DNA of 64,000 bases from positions 62,001 through 126,000 of the forward strand of contig JADBXR010000018.1 of assembly GCA_020403425.1 (NCBI GenBank), given 5' to 3'. The position numbers and the translations under genes are program-made. Source of the DNA: Chitinophagaceae bacterium (lineage in GTDB: Bacteria; Bacteroidota; Bacteroidia; Chitinophagales; Chitinophagaceae). The notes under the pieces are model-generated. The model saw only the letters and a list, made by a program, of their open reading frames with translations. It had not been told where the DNA came from and searched no databases. Below are positions 52,023-60,715 of this stretch, piece after piece; the first letter of the stretch is position 1, and the number at the start of each line of letters is the position of its first letter.

Positions 52023-53882
52023 GTGGCGGATATCATACAGTTATTACCGGACAATATTGCGAACCAGATAGCGGCGGGAGAAGTGATCCAGCGCCCGGCC
52101 AGTGCCGTTAAGGAATTACTGGAAAATGCCGCCGATGCCGGTGCCACCGAGATCCGCCTGTTCGTGACCGATGCAGGTAAAGCGCTGATACAGGTGATCG
52201 ACAATGGCCGCGGCATGAGCGAAACAGATGCCCGTATGGCATTTGAGCGTCATGCCACCAGCAAGATCCGGAATATCGAGGACCTGTTCCGCATCAAGAC
52301 CATGGGTTTCCGGGGCGAGGCTCTGGCCTCTGTGGCAGCAGTGGCACAGGTAGAATTGAAAACACGGCGTGCCGAAGATGAACTGGGCACTTATCTTGAG
52401 ATAGAGAACAGCAAGGTGGTGAAACAGGAACCCTGTGCCTGCGCAGCGGGAACCAGCATCAGCATGAAGAATCTTTTCTTCAACGTACCCGCCCGCAGGA
52501 ATTTTTTGAAAAGCAATGCAGCAGAAATGCGGCATATCGTGGACGAGTTTACCCGTGTGGCCATGGCATTCCCGGGTATCTTTTTCTCGCTCACCAGCAA
52601 CGGTCAGGAGGTATTTCACCTGGAAGCAGGCAACCTGAAACAACGCATCGTACAGATCCTAGGCTCTTCCTACAACGCCAAACTGGTGAGTGTGAATGAA
52701 GAGACCGATTATATGAATATCTATGGTTTTGTAGGTAAACCGGAAACGGCGCGCAAAACCAGGGGCGACCAGTACTTCTTTGTGAACAACCGTTTCATCA
52801 AAAGCGCTTACCTGAATCATGCAGTGAACAGTGCTTTTGAGGAGATGATCGCCAAAGACAGTTTTCCGAGTTATGTGCTGTACATTGATCTGGACCCTTC
52901 GCAGGTAGATATCAATGTACATCCCACCAAACAGGAGATCAAGTTCGAGGATGAAAAGATCATCTATGCATTTGTGCAGGCGGCGGTGAAACATGCGTTG
53001 GCTCAGTTCAGTATCGCACCCTCGCTGGACTTTACCCTGAACCCGGAAATACAGGGACTTGACGCAGTAAGCAAACCCTTCACAACTGATAAAAAAGATG
53101 CCGCATCCTCCTCCAACCTGTTCAAGACCTTCACACAGAAGAACCAGGCGCATTTCATAGAACGGAACGATCAGCGGGAGAAGAGCGAACTGAAACACTG
53201 GAAAGAGTTTTACAACCCCGCCGATACCGAAAGCACAACACAGCAAACAGAACGCGCTTTGCCGCAGCAGTTGCAAACCTCTGGTCCCAAACCGCAAACC
53301 GGGTTACGTGTATTGCCCGACACCCCTTTGTTGCAATTGCACAATACGTATATCATTGCTTCTACCAACAGCGGTTTTTTACTGGTGCACCAGCAACTGG
53401 CGCATGAACGGATACTCTACGAACGTTACGGACTGGCTGCACACGGGCAACAGATGGCCACACAGCAAAGCCTGTTCCCTGTGACACTGGAAGTGGCCGG
53501 CTCAGATGCTGCTTTGCTCACCGATCTACTACCCGACCTGCTGGCCATTGGCTACCAGGTAGAACCTTTTGGTAACAATAGTTTTGTGATACAGGGTATC
53601 CCTGCCGATGTATTGCCCGGCAATGAGAAGCACGCCATTGAACTGCTGATAGAACAGTTCAAACATTTCAGCAGTGATATCAAATTCAGTAAACGCGAGA
53701 AACTGGTTCGCTGTATGGCGAGGCAACAGGCCATCAAGGCAGGACAGGCTTTAACGCAGAAGGAAATGCTGGTACTGGTTGAAGAGCTGTTCACCTGTAA
53801 CAGCCCTAACGTTACCCCCACCGGAAGTCCCACTTACCTGGAATTCAAAGAAGATTACCTCGACAGGATGTTCGGCAGATAA
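52023..53882 (+). CDS. mutL: DNA mismatch repair protein MutL with degenerate endonuclease motif
   Basis: This 619-residue protein starts at GTG. The GHKL ATPase domain has ELLENAADAGAT, DNGRGM and GFRGEALASVAA; the transducer domain ends near residue 335. In the C-terminal domain the endonuclease motif DQHAxxExxxxE reads HQQLAHERILYE (His456 at the Asp position). The CPHGRPT and ACR motifs are also altered (TPTGSPT, MARQQAIKAG). It should bind and dimerise but probably not nick DNA by the usual mechanism. Confidence 0.93.
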   Translation: MADIIQLLPDNIANQIAAGEVIQRPASAVKELLENAADAGATEIRLFVTDAGKALIQVIDNGRGMSETDARMAFERHATSKIRNIEDLFRIKTMGFRGEALASVAAVAQVELKTRRAEDELGTYLEIENSKVVKQEPCACAAGTSISMKNLFFNVPARRNFLKSNAAEMRHIVDEFTRVAMAFPGIFFSLTSNGQEVFHLEAGNLKQRIVQILGSSYNAKLVSVNEETDYMNIYGFVGKPETARKTRGDQYFFVNNRFIKSAYLNHAVNSAFEEMIAKDSFPSYVLYIDLDPSQVDINVHPTKQEIKFEDEKIIYAFVQAAVKHALAQFSIAPSLDFTLNPEIQGLDAVSKPFTTDKKDAASSSNLFKTFTQKNQAHFIERNDQREKSELKHWKEFYNPADTESTTQQTERALPQQLQTSGPKPQTGLRVLPDTPLLQLHNTYIIASTNSGFLLVHQQLAHERILYERYGLAAHGQQMATQQSLFPVTLEVAGSDAALLTDLLPDLLAIGYQVEPFGNNSFVIQGIPADVLPGNEKHAIELLIEQFKHFSSDIKFSKREKLVRCMARQQAIKAGQALTQKEMLVLVEELFTCNSPNVTPTGSPTYLEFKEDYLDRMFGR

Positions 53883-53910
53883 ACTTTTTGACAGGAAGAT
53901 CCTGTATGCG

Positions 53911-55221
53911 CTAATATTTGTCGATGAGCGTGGTCAGGAATTTCTCGATCCCTTTACGCACATTGGCAGCAGAGGTCTGGTGCGCATTTACCAGCACTGA
54001 GAACACCAGTTGTTTGCCTTTCCTGGTAAGTATATAACCGCTCAGCGCCACATGGTTACTGAGTGTTCCGGTCTTGGCAAAGATGCGGCCTTCATAATTT
54101 TTATAGAGCCCACTCAGGGTTCCGGTTCCACCTGTTGGTAAAATGGTCTTGATGCGCTCCCAGTTGAATTCATTCTTCATTTGGGTAAGTAGCCATACAA
54201 AATCCTGGGGCGTAAAAAGATTATAGCGGCTCAGTCCACTGCCATCCACCCATTTGGGTTTCTGGGGTAGGTCTTTCAGGTCTGTCTTGAGAAGGGTATC
54301 GATGATCTTTGCCGTATTCATCACAGCCAGTTTTTCATTACCCACCATCAACAGGGTCTGTTCAGCAAAGAAATTATCACTTCGATGCATCATGATCTTC
54401 AGTAATGAATCGGTAGGTTGCGAATACAGTTTCACCACATCCGGCAACCGATCTATCTTAACATGCACGGGTTCCACCTCTGTTTTCAGGGTATCTGCCA
54501 ATAGTCGGGCCAATAATGTTTTGTCTGAAGTATAAAATGGGATATCCGTTGCCGAGAACTTACCCGTTGCCGGTCTTGTAAAGAACTGGTTGGTCCCAAA
54601 AGACCTCCTTACCATAAACGTCCCCTTGGCTGCAGCGGCCGTTTCCTGTAACTGCTGTTGAAAATACGGGACCGATGCCCTGAGGGAGCCCGCATAGGTA
54701 AAACGTACCACATTGCCATAAATGGGCATCATACTTCTCTCAGCCATGTAATCGCTGTTATAATCATCCCATGCCCAGCCGGCACCAAGGGCATTGTCTC
54801 TCCAGTTATCGTCCGTAAGCAACACCTTCTTTTGCCTGCGCAGAAAATCGAACACGGGCTGGTCCTTAAAATCAGGATGCAGGAAACTGGCGTCCCCGTT
54901 CGCTTCCACTTCCACGACACCGTTGCCTTTGTCCACATAACGGATCCCCACCAGGCTGTCGCCCAGGTATTTCAAAGCGGCATAACAGGAAAACAGTTTG
55001 GTATTACTAGCCGGTACAAAATATTTATCAGACTGGTAATTATACAGGTATTGCTGTGCAGCAGGATCGTAAATACTGATGCCCACATGTGCCGGGGTGA
55101 AATCAGGTTGTGCCAGCATATCTTTCTTTGCTTCCCTGGCGATCTGTTTCTGCAGGCTGCAGGAGGAGGCGAATACCAATAATGCCAATAGCGGCAGGAA
55201 TGGGCTCAGTTGTCTTTTCAT
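53911..55221 (-). CDS. dacB: D-alanyl-D-alanine carboxypeptidase/endopeptidase PBP4 (lipoprotein)
   Basis: This 436-residue protein starts at 55221 with lipobox SSC (Cys21). The penicillin-binding motifs are S72-N-T-K75 (ASNTKLF), SDN in HRSDNFF, and KTG in FAKTGTLSN. It would trim or cut peptidoglycan crosslinks in the periplasm. The frame open to 55275 is rejected, as it adds 18 residues before the signal. It is convergent with mutL across 28 bases holding a small ACAGGA-AGA-TCCTGT hairpin. Confidence 0.92.
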   Translation of the reverse strand: MKRQLSPFLPLLALLVFASSCSLQKQIAREAKKDMLAQPDFTPAHVGISIYDPAAQQYLYNYQSDKYFVPASNTKLFSCYAALKYLGDSLVGIRYVDKGNGVVEVEANGDASFLHPDFKDQPVFDFLRRQKKVLLTDDNWRDNALGAGWAWDDYNSDYMAERSMMPIYGNVVRFTYAGSLRASVPYFQQQLQETAAAAKGTFMVRRSFGTNQFFTRPATGKFSATDIPFYTSDKTLLARLLADTLKTEVEPVHVKIDRLPDVVKLYSQPTDSLLKIMMHRSDNFFAEQTLLMVGNEKLAVMNTAKIIDTLLKTDLKDLPQKPKWVDGSGLSRYNLFTPQDFVWLLTQMKNEFNWERIKTILPTGGTGTLSGLYKNYEGRIFAKTGTLSNHVALSGYILTRKGKQLVFSVLVNAHQTSAANVRKGIEKFLTTLIDKY

Positions 55222-55292
55222 AAACCGTTCATTAGGGAGCTGTAATTTACAGGATTGTTGCATGTGCAGGATCATCCGGCATAAGAAATACC

Positions 55293-55315
55293 AAAGCCCG
55301 ATCGTCTCGGGCTTT
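55293..55315 (-). terminator. Hairpin terminator after ureohydrolase-like gene
   Basis: AAAGCCCGA pairs with TCGGGCTTT around a 5-base loop, 26 bases past the stop of the minus-strand gene ending at 55341. Confidence 0.75.
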
Positions 55316-55340
55316 GATCATATATATCAACTGTCTGTTT

Positions 55341-56474
55341 CTAACTTCTCTCTACGGCGCGCATCCATCTTTCAGGGATATCGTTGCGGCTGGCAACCAA
55401 GTAATCCTGGTAACTGCAGGCGGCATATTTGCCATCATGCAGTTTCATCCACCACCTGCCTGTTCTTTTGCTGCGCAGAAAATCCATCTCCACTTCTGCA
55501 AATGCGATGGTGAACTCATCAAAACTGCTGCGGTTATCGAGGGAGGCTTCGTTTTTGCCTTTCTGGATCCCGTCCATCACATACCACAACATATGTGATA
55601 CCTGTTTGGCGGTAAGCTGGTGCTGGTCCTGTACCGGTATATACCCGTAAATACCAATGCTGCTGCAGCTCTTACTCATGCCCGCGTATTGGAGCAAGGT
55701 ACAGGCCTCTTCACCGTTGAACCCATTGGGGGTGATATGATTGGCAGGTGCATGGGCATATTGTATCGCTGCAATATCAAAACTGAACAGGTCGCTGTTG
55801 CGGATGGCGGGCTCCATTTCTTCTATGGCCTCTTTCACCTTACCCACTCGGTAGCAATCGAATCCCAGTTTATCGATCGTCTCCAGCATCTGCGGGTGCA
55901 TGAAATAGCTCTGGAAACCAATATGGGTATAATGCCTCAGGTGATTGGGCACACCCGTGAACATCTCTACCAGGAAATTATCTGCCGGCAACACACTGTC
56001 CATATCCAGGTCGATGCGCGAGTCCACACAAACTGCATCGATGATCCTGTTCATGGACCCGTATGCCTGGTATTGCGCCAGTGTATTGTCGTGCGATCCG
56101 CCGATGACCACCACTTTCTTCCCCTGCTCTACCAGTTCCTGCACCACGGTACGGAGTGCAGCATAACTGTCCTGCAGGGAGGCACCGCATTTTACATTGC
56201 CCAGGTCGGCCACAGTTACATCGGTATGCCAGTGAAACAGTTTATAGAATTCTGCGCGGATAGCGTCAGGAGAGTCCGTGTTGGTATGCTGCATGCCTGC
56301 CCCACGCATTTCACCACAGCCTATGAGCACCATATCAGCTTCCGAGATATCGGGAAACTCTTCATCATACACCGTAATGTGTTTTCCTAACTGCGTGTCC
56401 TTGAACCCTTCGTCGTTGGAGATCTGTGCGATATTGACCGGCTCGAGAAAATCGATTAATGTTTGTAGCGACAT
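55341..56474 (-). CDS. Ureohydrolase-fold protein lacking manganese ligands
   Basis: This 377-residue protein resembles arginase/formimidoylglutamase. The family metal motifs are altered: GGDHS reads GGSHD (125-129), DAHxD reads D151-S-R-I-D155, and SxDxD reads SFDIA (Asp233, Ala235). At least three ligand positions of the binuclear Mn site are thus gone. The protein is long for an arginase and has a C-terminal extension. It may be a non-catalytic paralogue. Met8 of the open frame is taken as start. Confidence 0.8.
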   Translation of the reverse strand: MSLQTLIDFLEPVNIAQISNDEGFKDTQLGKHITVYDEEFPDISEADMVLIGCGEMRGAGMQHTNTDSPDAIRAEFYKLFHWHTDVTVADLGNVKCGASLQDSYAALRTVVQELVEQGKKVVVIGGSHDNTLAQYQAYGSMNRIIDAVCVDSRIDLDMDSVLPADNFLVEMFTGVPNHLRHYTHIGFQSYFMHPQMLETIDKLGFDCYRVGKVKEAIEEMEPAIRNSDLFSFDIAAIQYAHAPANHITPNGFNGEEACTLLQYAGMSKSCSSIGIYGYIPVQDQHQLTAKQVSHMLWYVMDGIQKGKNEASLDNRSSFDEFTIAFAEVEMDFLRSKRTGRWWMKLHDGKYAACSYQDYLVASRNDIPERWMRAVERS

Positions 56475-56683
56475 GTAAGCAGAGTTTGCAAACATTTAAC
56501 GCTGATACGGGCTGATTATTGTTACAGCACCCCCATTTTCATCTATGAATCGGGGAGCTCTGAGTAGCTTAAAAGCTGTTTGTGTTGATTACGTGACATA
56601 CCTCCATATTCTTTTCTCAGCGAAAACTCCCTGTCCTCTGCGGCTGGTGTAAGCAAAGGGTACCTATTCAGTCAACCTGCTTC

Positions 56684-57388
56684 CTAATCTGTATATTTAT
56701 AGCCCACTCCCCTTACAGAATGGAAATAACGGGGATTACGGCTGTCCTCCTCAAAATATTTCCGGAAGCTGAGGATGAAATTATCGATGGTACGGGTAGT
56801 GGGGTAAACATTGTATCCCCAAACCACCTGCAATATCTTTTCGCGGGTAACCACATCGCCCTTGTTCTCGATCAGCAGTTTCAGCAGCATAGCTTCTTTT
56901 TTACTGAGCTCTACCTGCTGGCCGTTCCAGGTGATCGCATCCTGCGCCTTGAAGTCTATCCGGTTATTGCCGAACTCATACACATCGCCCACCGACTCTT
57001 TTACCTGGATCTTTTTATTCTTATCGATGAGTTTGTCAACCCGCAGCAACAGCTCTTCCAGGTTGAATGGCTTGGTGAGGTAATCATCCGCGCCTTTTTT
57101 CAGTCCCAATACCCTGTCTGCACCGCTGTTCTTGGCACTCAGCATCAGGATGGGCACTTCGTTATTGTTGATGCGGACCGATTCGGTGATACTGATACCA
57201 TCTACTTCAGGCAACATGATGTCCATGATGATGAGGTCGAAATATTCGTTACCGATCTTTGCCAATGCTTCGTTACCGGTAAAAGCCGATACCACTTCAT
57301 AGCCTTCCATCTCAAGATTGAGCTTGAGTGCTTCGTGAAGGTTCTCTTCATCCTCTACCAACAATATGATTGCCTTAGACTCTTTCAT
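56684..57388 (-). CDS. OmpR-family response regulator
   Basis: This 234-residue regulator has a receiver domain with acidic pair EDEE (12-15), phospho-acceptor Asp in IIMDIMLPEVDG, Ser/Thr switch in LMLSAKN and Lys in LTKPFNL, then a winged-helix DNA-binding domain (LLIENKGDVVTREKILQVVW, VRGVGYKY). Its ATG overlaps the histidine kinase stop, so the two are translationally coupled. Confidence 0.95.
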   Translation of the reverse strand: MKESKAIILLVEDEENLHEALKLNLEMEGYEVVSAFTGNEALAKIGNEYFDLIIMDIMLPEVDGISITESVRINNNEVPILMLSAKNSGADRVLGLKKGADDYLTKPFNLEELLLRVDKLIDKNKKIQVKESVGDVYEFGNNRIDFKAQDAITWNGQQVELSKKEAMLLKLLIENKGDVVTREKILQVVWGYNVYPTTRTIDNFILSFRKYFEEDSRNPRYFHSVRGVGYKYTD

Positions 57389-58365
57389 ACTAAAGGGAAT
57401 GTGACCGTAAAACTACTGCCCGAAGGAGAATTATCTGTCACAGAAATGTAGCCTTTGTGGTTTTCCGCGATCTTACTGCAAAGATACAGTCCCAGTCCGG
57501 TTCCTTTGGATTTCCGGGTATTCTCATCGCCCGCACGGTAAAACTTCTCGAATATCCGCTTTTTTTCACCTGCGGGTATGCCTTGTCCCTCATCACTTAC
57601 CGTAAGTACGATCTTATCGTTCACCTCGGCTAAAGCAATGGTCACCGGTTTTTCCTTAGGTGAATATTTTAGCGCGTTCTCCAACAGGTTATTCACCAGC
57701 ATCTGCAGTAATAATGGTTCCCCATTCAGGTACAGGGACGCTCCTATTGCCTCATGGATCTGCCTCTGCGGAAAACGGGTCCGGAAATCATCCACACAGC
57801 CTTCGGCCAGGTCAGACAGGTTCACTTCTTCCTCGCCCCGCAAATAGTTGCCGGCATCCAGTTGCGAAGCCAGGAGGATATTATTACAAAGGCTGTTCAG
57901 GCGATTGGCTTCCTGCAAGGTATTGTTGATGAGCTTCTGCTGCTTTTCCTCGTCCAGTTTCCTTTTCTGCAGGGTCTCCAGGTTCAGCTGTGTGACGGCA
58001 ATGGGGGTTTTCAGTTCATGGGTAATGGCCATCATGAAATTCTGCTGCTGCTGCGACAGCTTCAGCTGGCGCCTGGTGGCACGGTAAACAAATACGGCAC
58101 CGAGCAGTATCAGGGCAAGAAAAGTAGACCCTTCGCCTATATACTGGGTCGTCTTTCGTTTTTGGGCCTTGATGATGGCCTCGTATTTGGTCTCAAAAGA
58201 TGGATCGTCCTTCATCAGCTCCGCTATGCGGATCTGTGTAATGTCGCGGTTCTGTTTTTCGAGTGCAATGAACCACCAGAGCAGCGCTGCTACCATATAC
58301 GTAAGCAATACCCAGTAAACCAGGGAAACCACCACCAGTTTCTGCGGCATCAGCTTTGTTCTCAT
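57385..58365 (-). CDS. Sensor histidine kinase
   Basis: This 326-residue kinase has two membrane helices (about 11-33 and 80-97) around a short periplasmic loop with no named sensor domain. HisKA follows, with H-box AITHELKTPIA. The ATPase has N-box NLLENALKYS, G1 DEGQGIP and G2 GTGLGLYL. Its start overlaps the gldH stop by ATGA and its stop overlaps the regulator start likewise, giving a three-gene unit. Confidence 0.94.
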   Translation of the reverse strand: MRTKLMPQKLVVVSLVYWVLLTYMVAALLWWFIALEKQNRDITQIRIAELMKDDPSFETKYEAIIKAQKRKTTQYIGEGSTFLALILLGAVFVYRATRRQLKLSQQQQNFMMAITHELKTPIAVTQLNLETLQKRKLDEEKQQKLINNTLQEANRLNSLCNNILLASQLDAGNYLRGEEEVNLSDLAEGCVDDFRTRFPQRQIHEAIGASLYLNGEPLLLQMLVNNLLENALKYSPKEKPVTIALAEVNDKIVLTVSDEGQGIPAGEKKRIFEKFYRAGDENTRKSKGTGLGLYLCSKIAENHKGYISVTDNSPSGSSFTVTFPLV

Positions 58366-58826
58366 GGTTTCACTTTTTCAACGCGTATCCCTGCATTCAG
58401 TACGTACTGAAGGGGTTCTTCGCGCATGTGCTGCTGCAGGATGAAAGTATAATTTCCTTTTTTCAGCTTCACCGGCATACGGGTTATCCGGGCCCGATGG
58501 TCGAACACATCTCCCATACCCGTTCCGAGCCAGCCTTTTTTATTGTTTGCCAGGGTAACATTCACCAGTTGTGTTTTGGCCGTATCGCCTGGGGCCTGGG
58601 TGGTAACATTGAGCCAGATATTGTTGAAATGATAGGCGTCCTCATGGCGGAACACCACCGAAATATGGTAAGCGGCGGCAGTATCTTCGATCGCAAAGGT
58701 AAAAGAAGGTTTGCGGCTGCTTGCCCACTCATGATCGGGGAAAAAAGCCGTCTTTTCAAATACATCCAGTGTCTGACAGGAGGCTAACGCCATTGTCAAC
58801 AGGAAAAACGAAAGGATTTGTTTCAC
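58362..58826 (-). CDS. gldH: Gliding motility lipoprotein GldH
   Basis: This 154-residue lipoprotein has lipobox LASC (Cys17) and the GldH pattern (FFPDHEWASSRKPSFTFAI, NIWLNVTTQAPGDTA, WLGTGMGDVFDHR). GldH is needed for gliding in Flavobacterium. Here it heads an operon with a histidine kinase and regulator, unlike gldD and gldE, which lie with DNA repair genes at 30-32 kb. Confidence 0.92.
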   Translation of the reverse strand: MKQILSFFLLTMALASCQTLDVFEKTAFFPDHEWASSRKPSFTFAIEDTAAAYHISVVFRHEDAYHFNNIWLNVTTQAPGDTAKTQLVNVTLANNKKGWLGTGMGDVFDHRARITRMPVKLKKGNYTFILQQHMREEPLQYVLNAGIRVEKVKP

Positions 58827-58861
58827 ACAGGTGATTTTTACAAAGATAGTAAAGCCGGTTG

Positions 58862-59737
58862 TTACAGTACATTCAGTATCTGTTCTTTTGCCTTCTCCAG
58901 CTCATCCTTCATCAGGATCACACATTTCTGGATGGCGGCATCATAGGCTTTGGAGCCGGTGGTGTTGATCTCACGGCCAAATTCCTGCAGGATGAAAGAA
59001 AGTTTTTTTCCTTTACTGGTCTCTTTCTCGGCCAGTATCGCCCTGAAATAATCACAATGGTTCCTTAAACGGACCTGTTCTTCACTGATATCGATCTTTT
59101 CTATATAATAGATCAGTTCCTGCTCCAAACGGTTGGCATCGTAGCTTTCTTTTCCCACATTCTCTTCCAGTACTTTTACCAGCCCCTCTTTGATCTTGGT
59201 CCTGCGCAGTGGCTCCAGTTTTTCGATCTCTTTCTGCTGGGTCTCAATATTGCCGATCCGCAGCAACAGATCGTTCTCTATAGACCTTCCCTCATCCATC
59301 CGATGGTTGTTCAGGTGCTGGATGGCCTCTTTCAGGATCTTCTCAAAAAATTTCCACTCCTCATCTGTGAGCATTTCCGTTGAAGGAGTGATCACATCCG
59401 GCAGTTTCAGGATAGTACTGAGTATATCACCGGTCTCCAGCTTCAGTTCGTTGGCCAATTGCGCTACCGGTTCAAAATAGGCTTTTGCCAGGTCTGTATT
59501 GATAGATACGGGCTTACTGGCTCCGTTCTGTTTGATACTGATATTGCATTCTACACTGCCCCGCTGTAGCCCTTCGTTCAAAAGGTTCCTCACTTCAAAT
59601 TCAAAAGGTTTCAACAAGGCGGGTATGTTCAAACGGAGATCGAATTGTTTGCCATTGAGGGAGCGCACTTCCACCAGATAGGTCTTATCGGCCAATGTCT
59701 GCTCTGCCCTTCCGTAACCTGTCATTGAATGTAACAT
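58862..59737 (-). CDS. YicC/YloC-family endoribonuclease
   Basis: This 291-residue protein begins MLHSMTGYGRAEQ, the family hallmark, and has the C-terminal DUF1732 part with NRLEQELIYYIEKIDISEE and SFILQEFGREINTTGSKA. E. coli YicC degrades RNA including the small RNA RyhB. It is 35 bases upstream of gldH on the same strand and may share a transcript with it. Confidence 0.92.
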   Translation of the reverse strand: MLHSMTGYGRAEQTLADKTYLVEVRSLNGKQFDLRLNIPALLKPFEFEVRNLLNEGLQRGSVECNISIKQNGASKPVSINTDLAKAYFEPVAQLANELKLETGDILSTILKLPDVITPSTEMLTDEEWKFFEKILKEAIQHLNNHRMDEGRSIENDLLLRIGNIETQQKEIEKLEPLRRTKIKEGLVKVLEENVGKESYDANRLEQELIYYIEKIDISEEQVRLRNHCDYFRAILAEKETSKGKKLSFILQEFGREINTTGSKAYDAAIQKCVILMKDELEKAKEQILNVL

Positions 59738-59830
59738 ACCGGGATCTTTATTTGGTAAAAGTAACCCAACAAGGGGATACTAGCTAAAAAGATGTAAGGG
59801 TGAGAAGGGGGTAACCAGACAGACCCGTTA

Positions 59831-60571
59831 TCAGAAATCGATACCTACCCATTTCCGTTTGTTCTTTTCGTATTTCTCGAAGTTGAATTTATATAATTTA
59901 CCAGGCCTGTGTGGTACATCCTGTTCCATTTCATCAATATCGATAAGCAGGTCCATGGAGGCGAATTTCTTACGGAAATTGCGCCTATCGAGCGAAACAC
60001 CCAATATGGCCTCGTACAGGTTCTGCAGTTCGCGTAAGGAGAATTTATCCGGCAACAGGTTGAAACCCAGCGGGTGTTCCTGTATCCTTTTCTGCAGCCA
60101 TGCATAACAGGCATCCACGATCTCTTTGTGGTCAAAAGCCATTTCCTTCAGGCTGGCCACAGGGTGCCAGTGCAGTTCGTTATCCAGGATCTTCAATTCA
60201 TGGTGGTTGATATTCAGCAAAGAACAATAGGCCACGGTGATCACCCGGCCGCCTGGGTGACGTTTGGGGCTGCCGAATGTGCGCACCTGCTCAAGGAACA
60301 CATCGTTCATCCCGGTCCTCTCTTTCAGCACCCGGTAAGCGGCATTATCCAGCTCCTCGTTGCTCTGAACAATATCGCCCAGCAGCGAAAGACGCCCGTT
60401 GAACAATTCCAGATCGCTCTTGATCAGTAGTACTTTCAACTTGTTCTCTTCAAAACCAAAGATCACACAGTCGACCGTTACCGGTACTTTGGGATAGGAT
60501 TGCACCAGGGCAGTGGCTTCCCGCATCTGTTGTTGCTCATGTGTGGCAGGCACGGCATTCTTTTTCATCAT
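59831..60571 (-). CDS. NrtR/AraR-type Nudix-domain transcriptional regulator
   Basis: This 246-residue protein has a Nudix domain (residues 30-150) with a degenerate box: REUxEExGU reads RVLKERTGM, losing two metal-binding glutamates. A winged-helix domain follows (FSLRELQNLYEAILG, LDRRNFRKKFASM, RPGKLYKF). This is the NrtR-like layout, in which the Nudix domain senses ADP-ribose or a related ligand, or a sugar signal as in Bacteroides AraR. It is divergent from ligA across 144 bases. Confidence 0.88.
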   Translation of the reverse strand: MMKKNAVPATHEQQQMREATALVQSYPKVPVTVDCVIFGFEENKLKVLLIKSDLELFNGRLSLLGDIVQSNEELDNAAYRVLKERTGMNDVFLEQVRTFGSPKRHPGGRVITVAYCSLLNINHHELKILDNELHWHPVASLKEMAFDHKEIVDACYAWLQKRIQEHPLGFNLLPDKFSLRELQNLYEAILGVSLDRRNFRKKFASMDLLIDIDEMEQDVPHRPGKLYKFNFEKYEKNKRKWVGIDF

Positions 60572-60715
60572 GACAGTTCATTAAAAAAACAACAGGGCCT
60601 GATCCCTGTTTTTCAATGCCGACAAGATACAAAGTTTCACAATGGGAGCCACATTTTTAACAGTGGTTTCTCTTTCATGCTACAGCAGCTTACCTTTATC
60701 CGGTAATCAAGGTCT

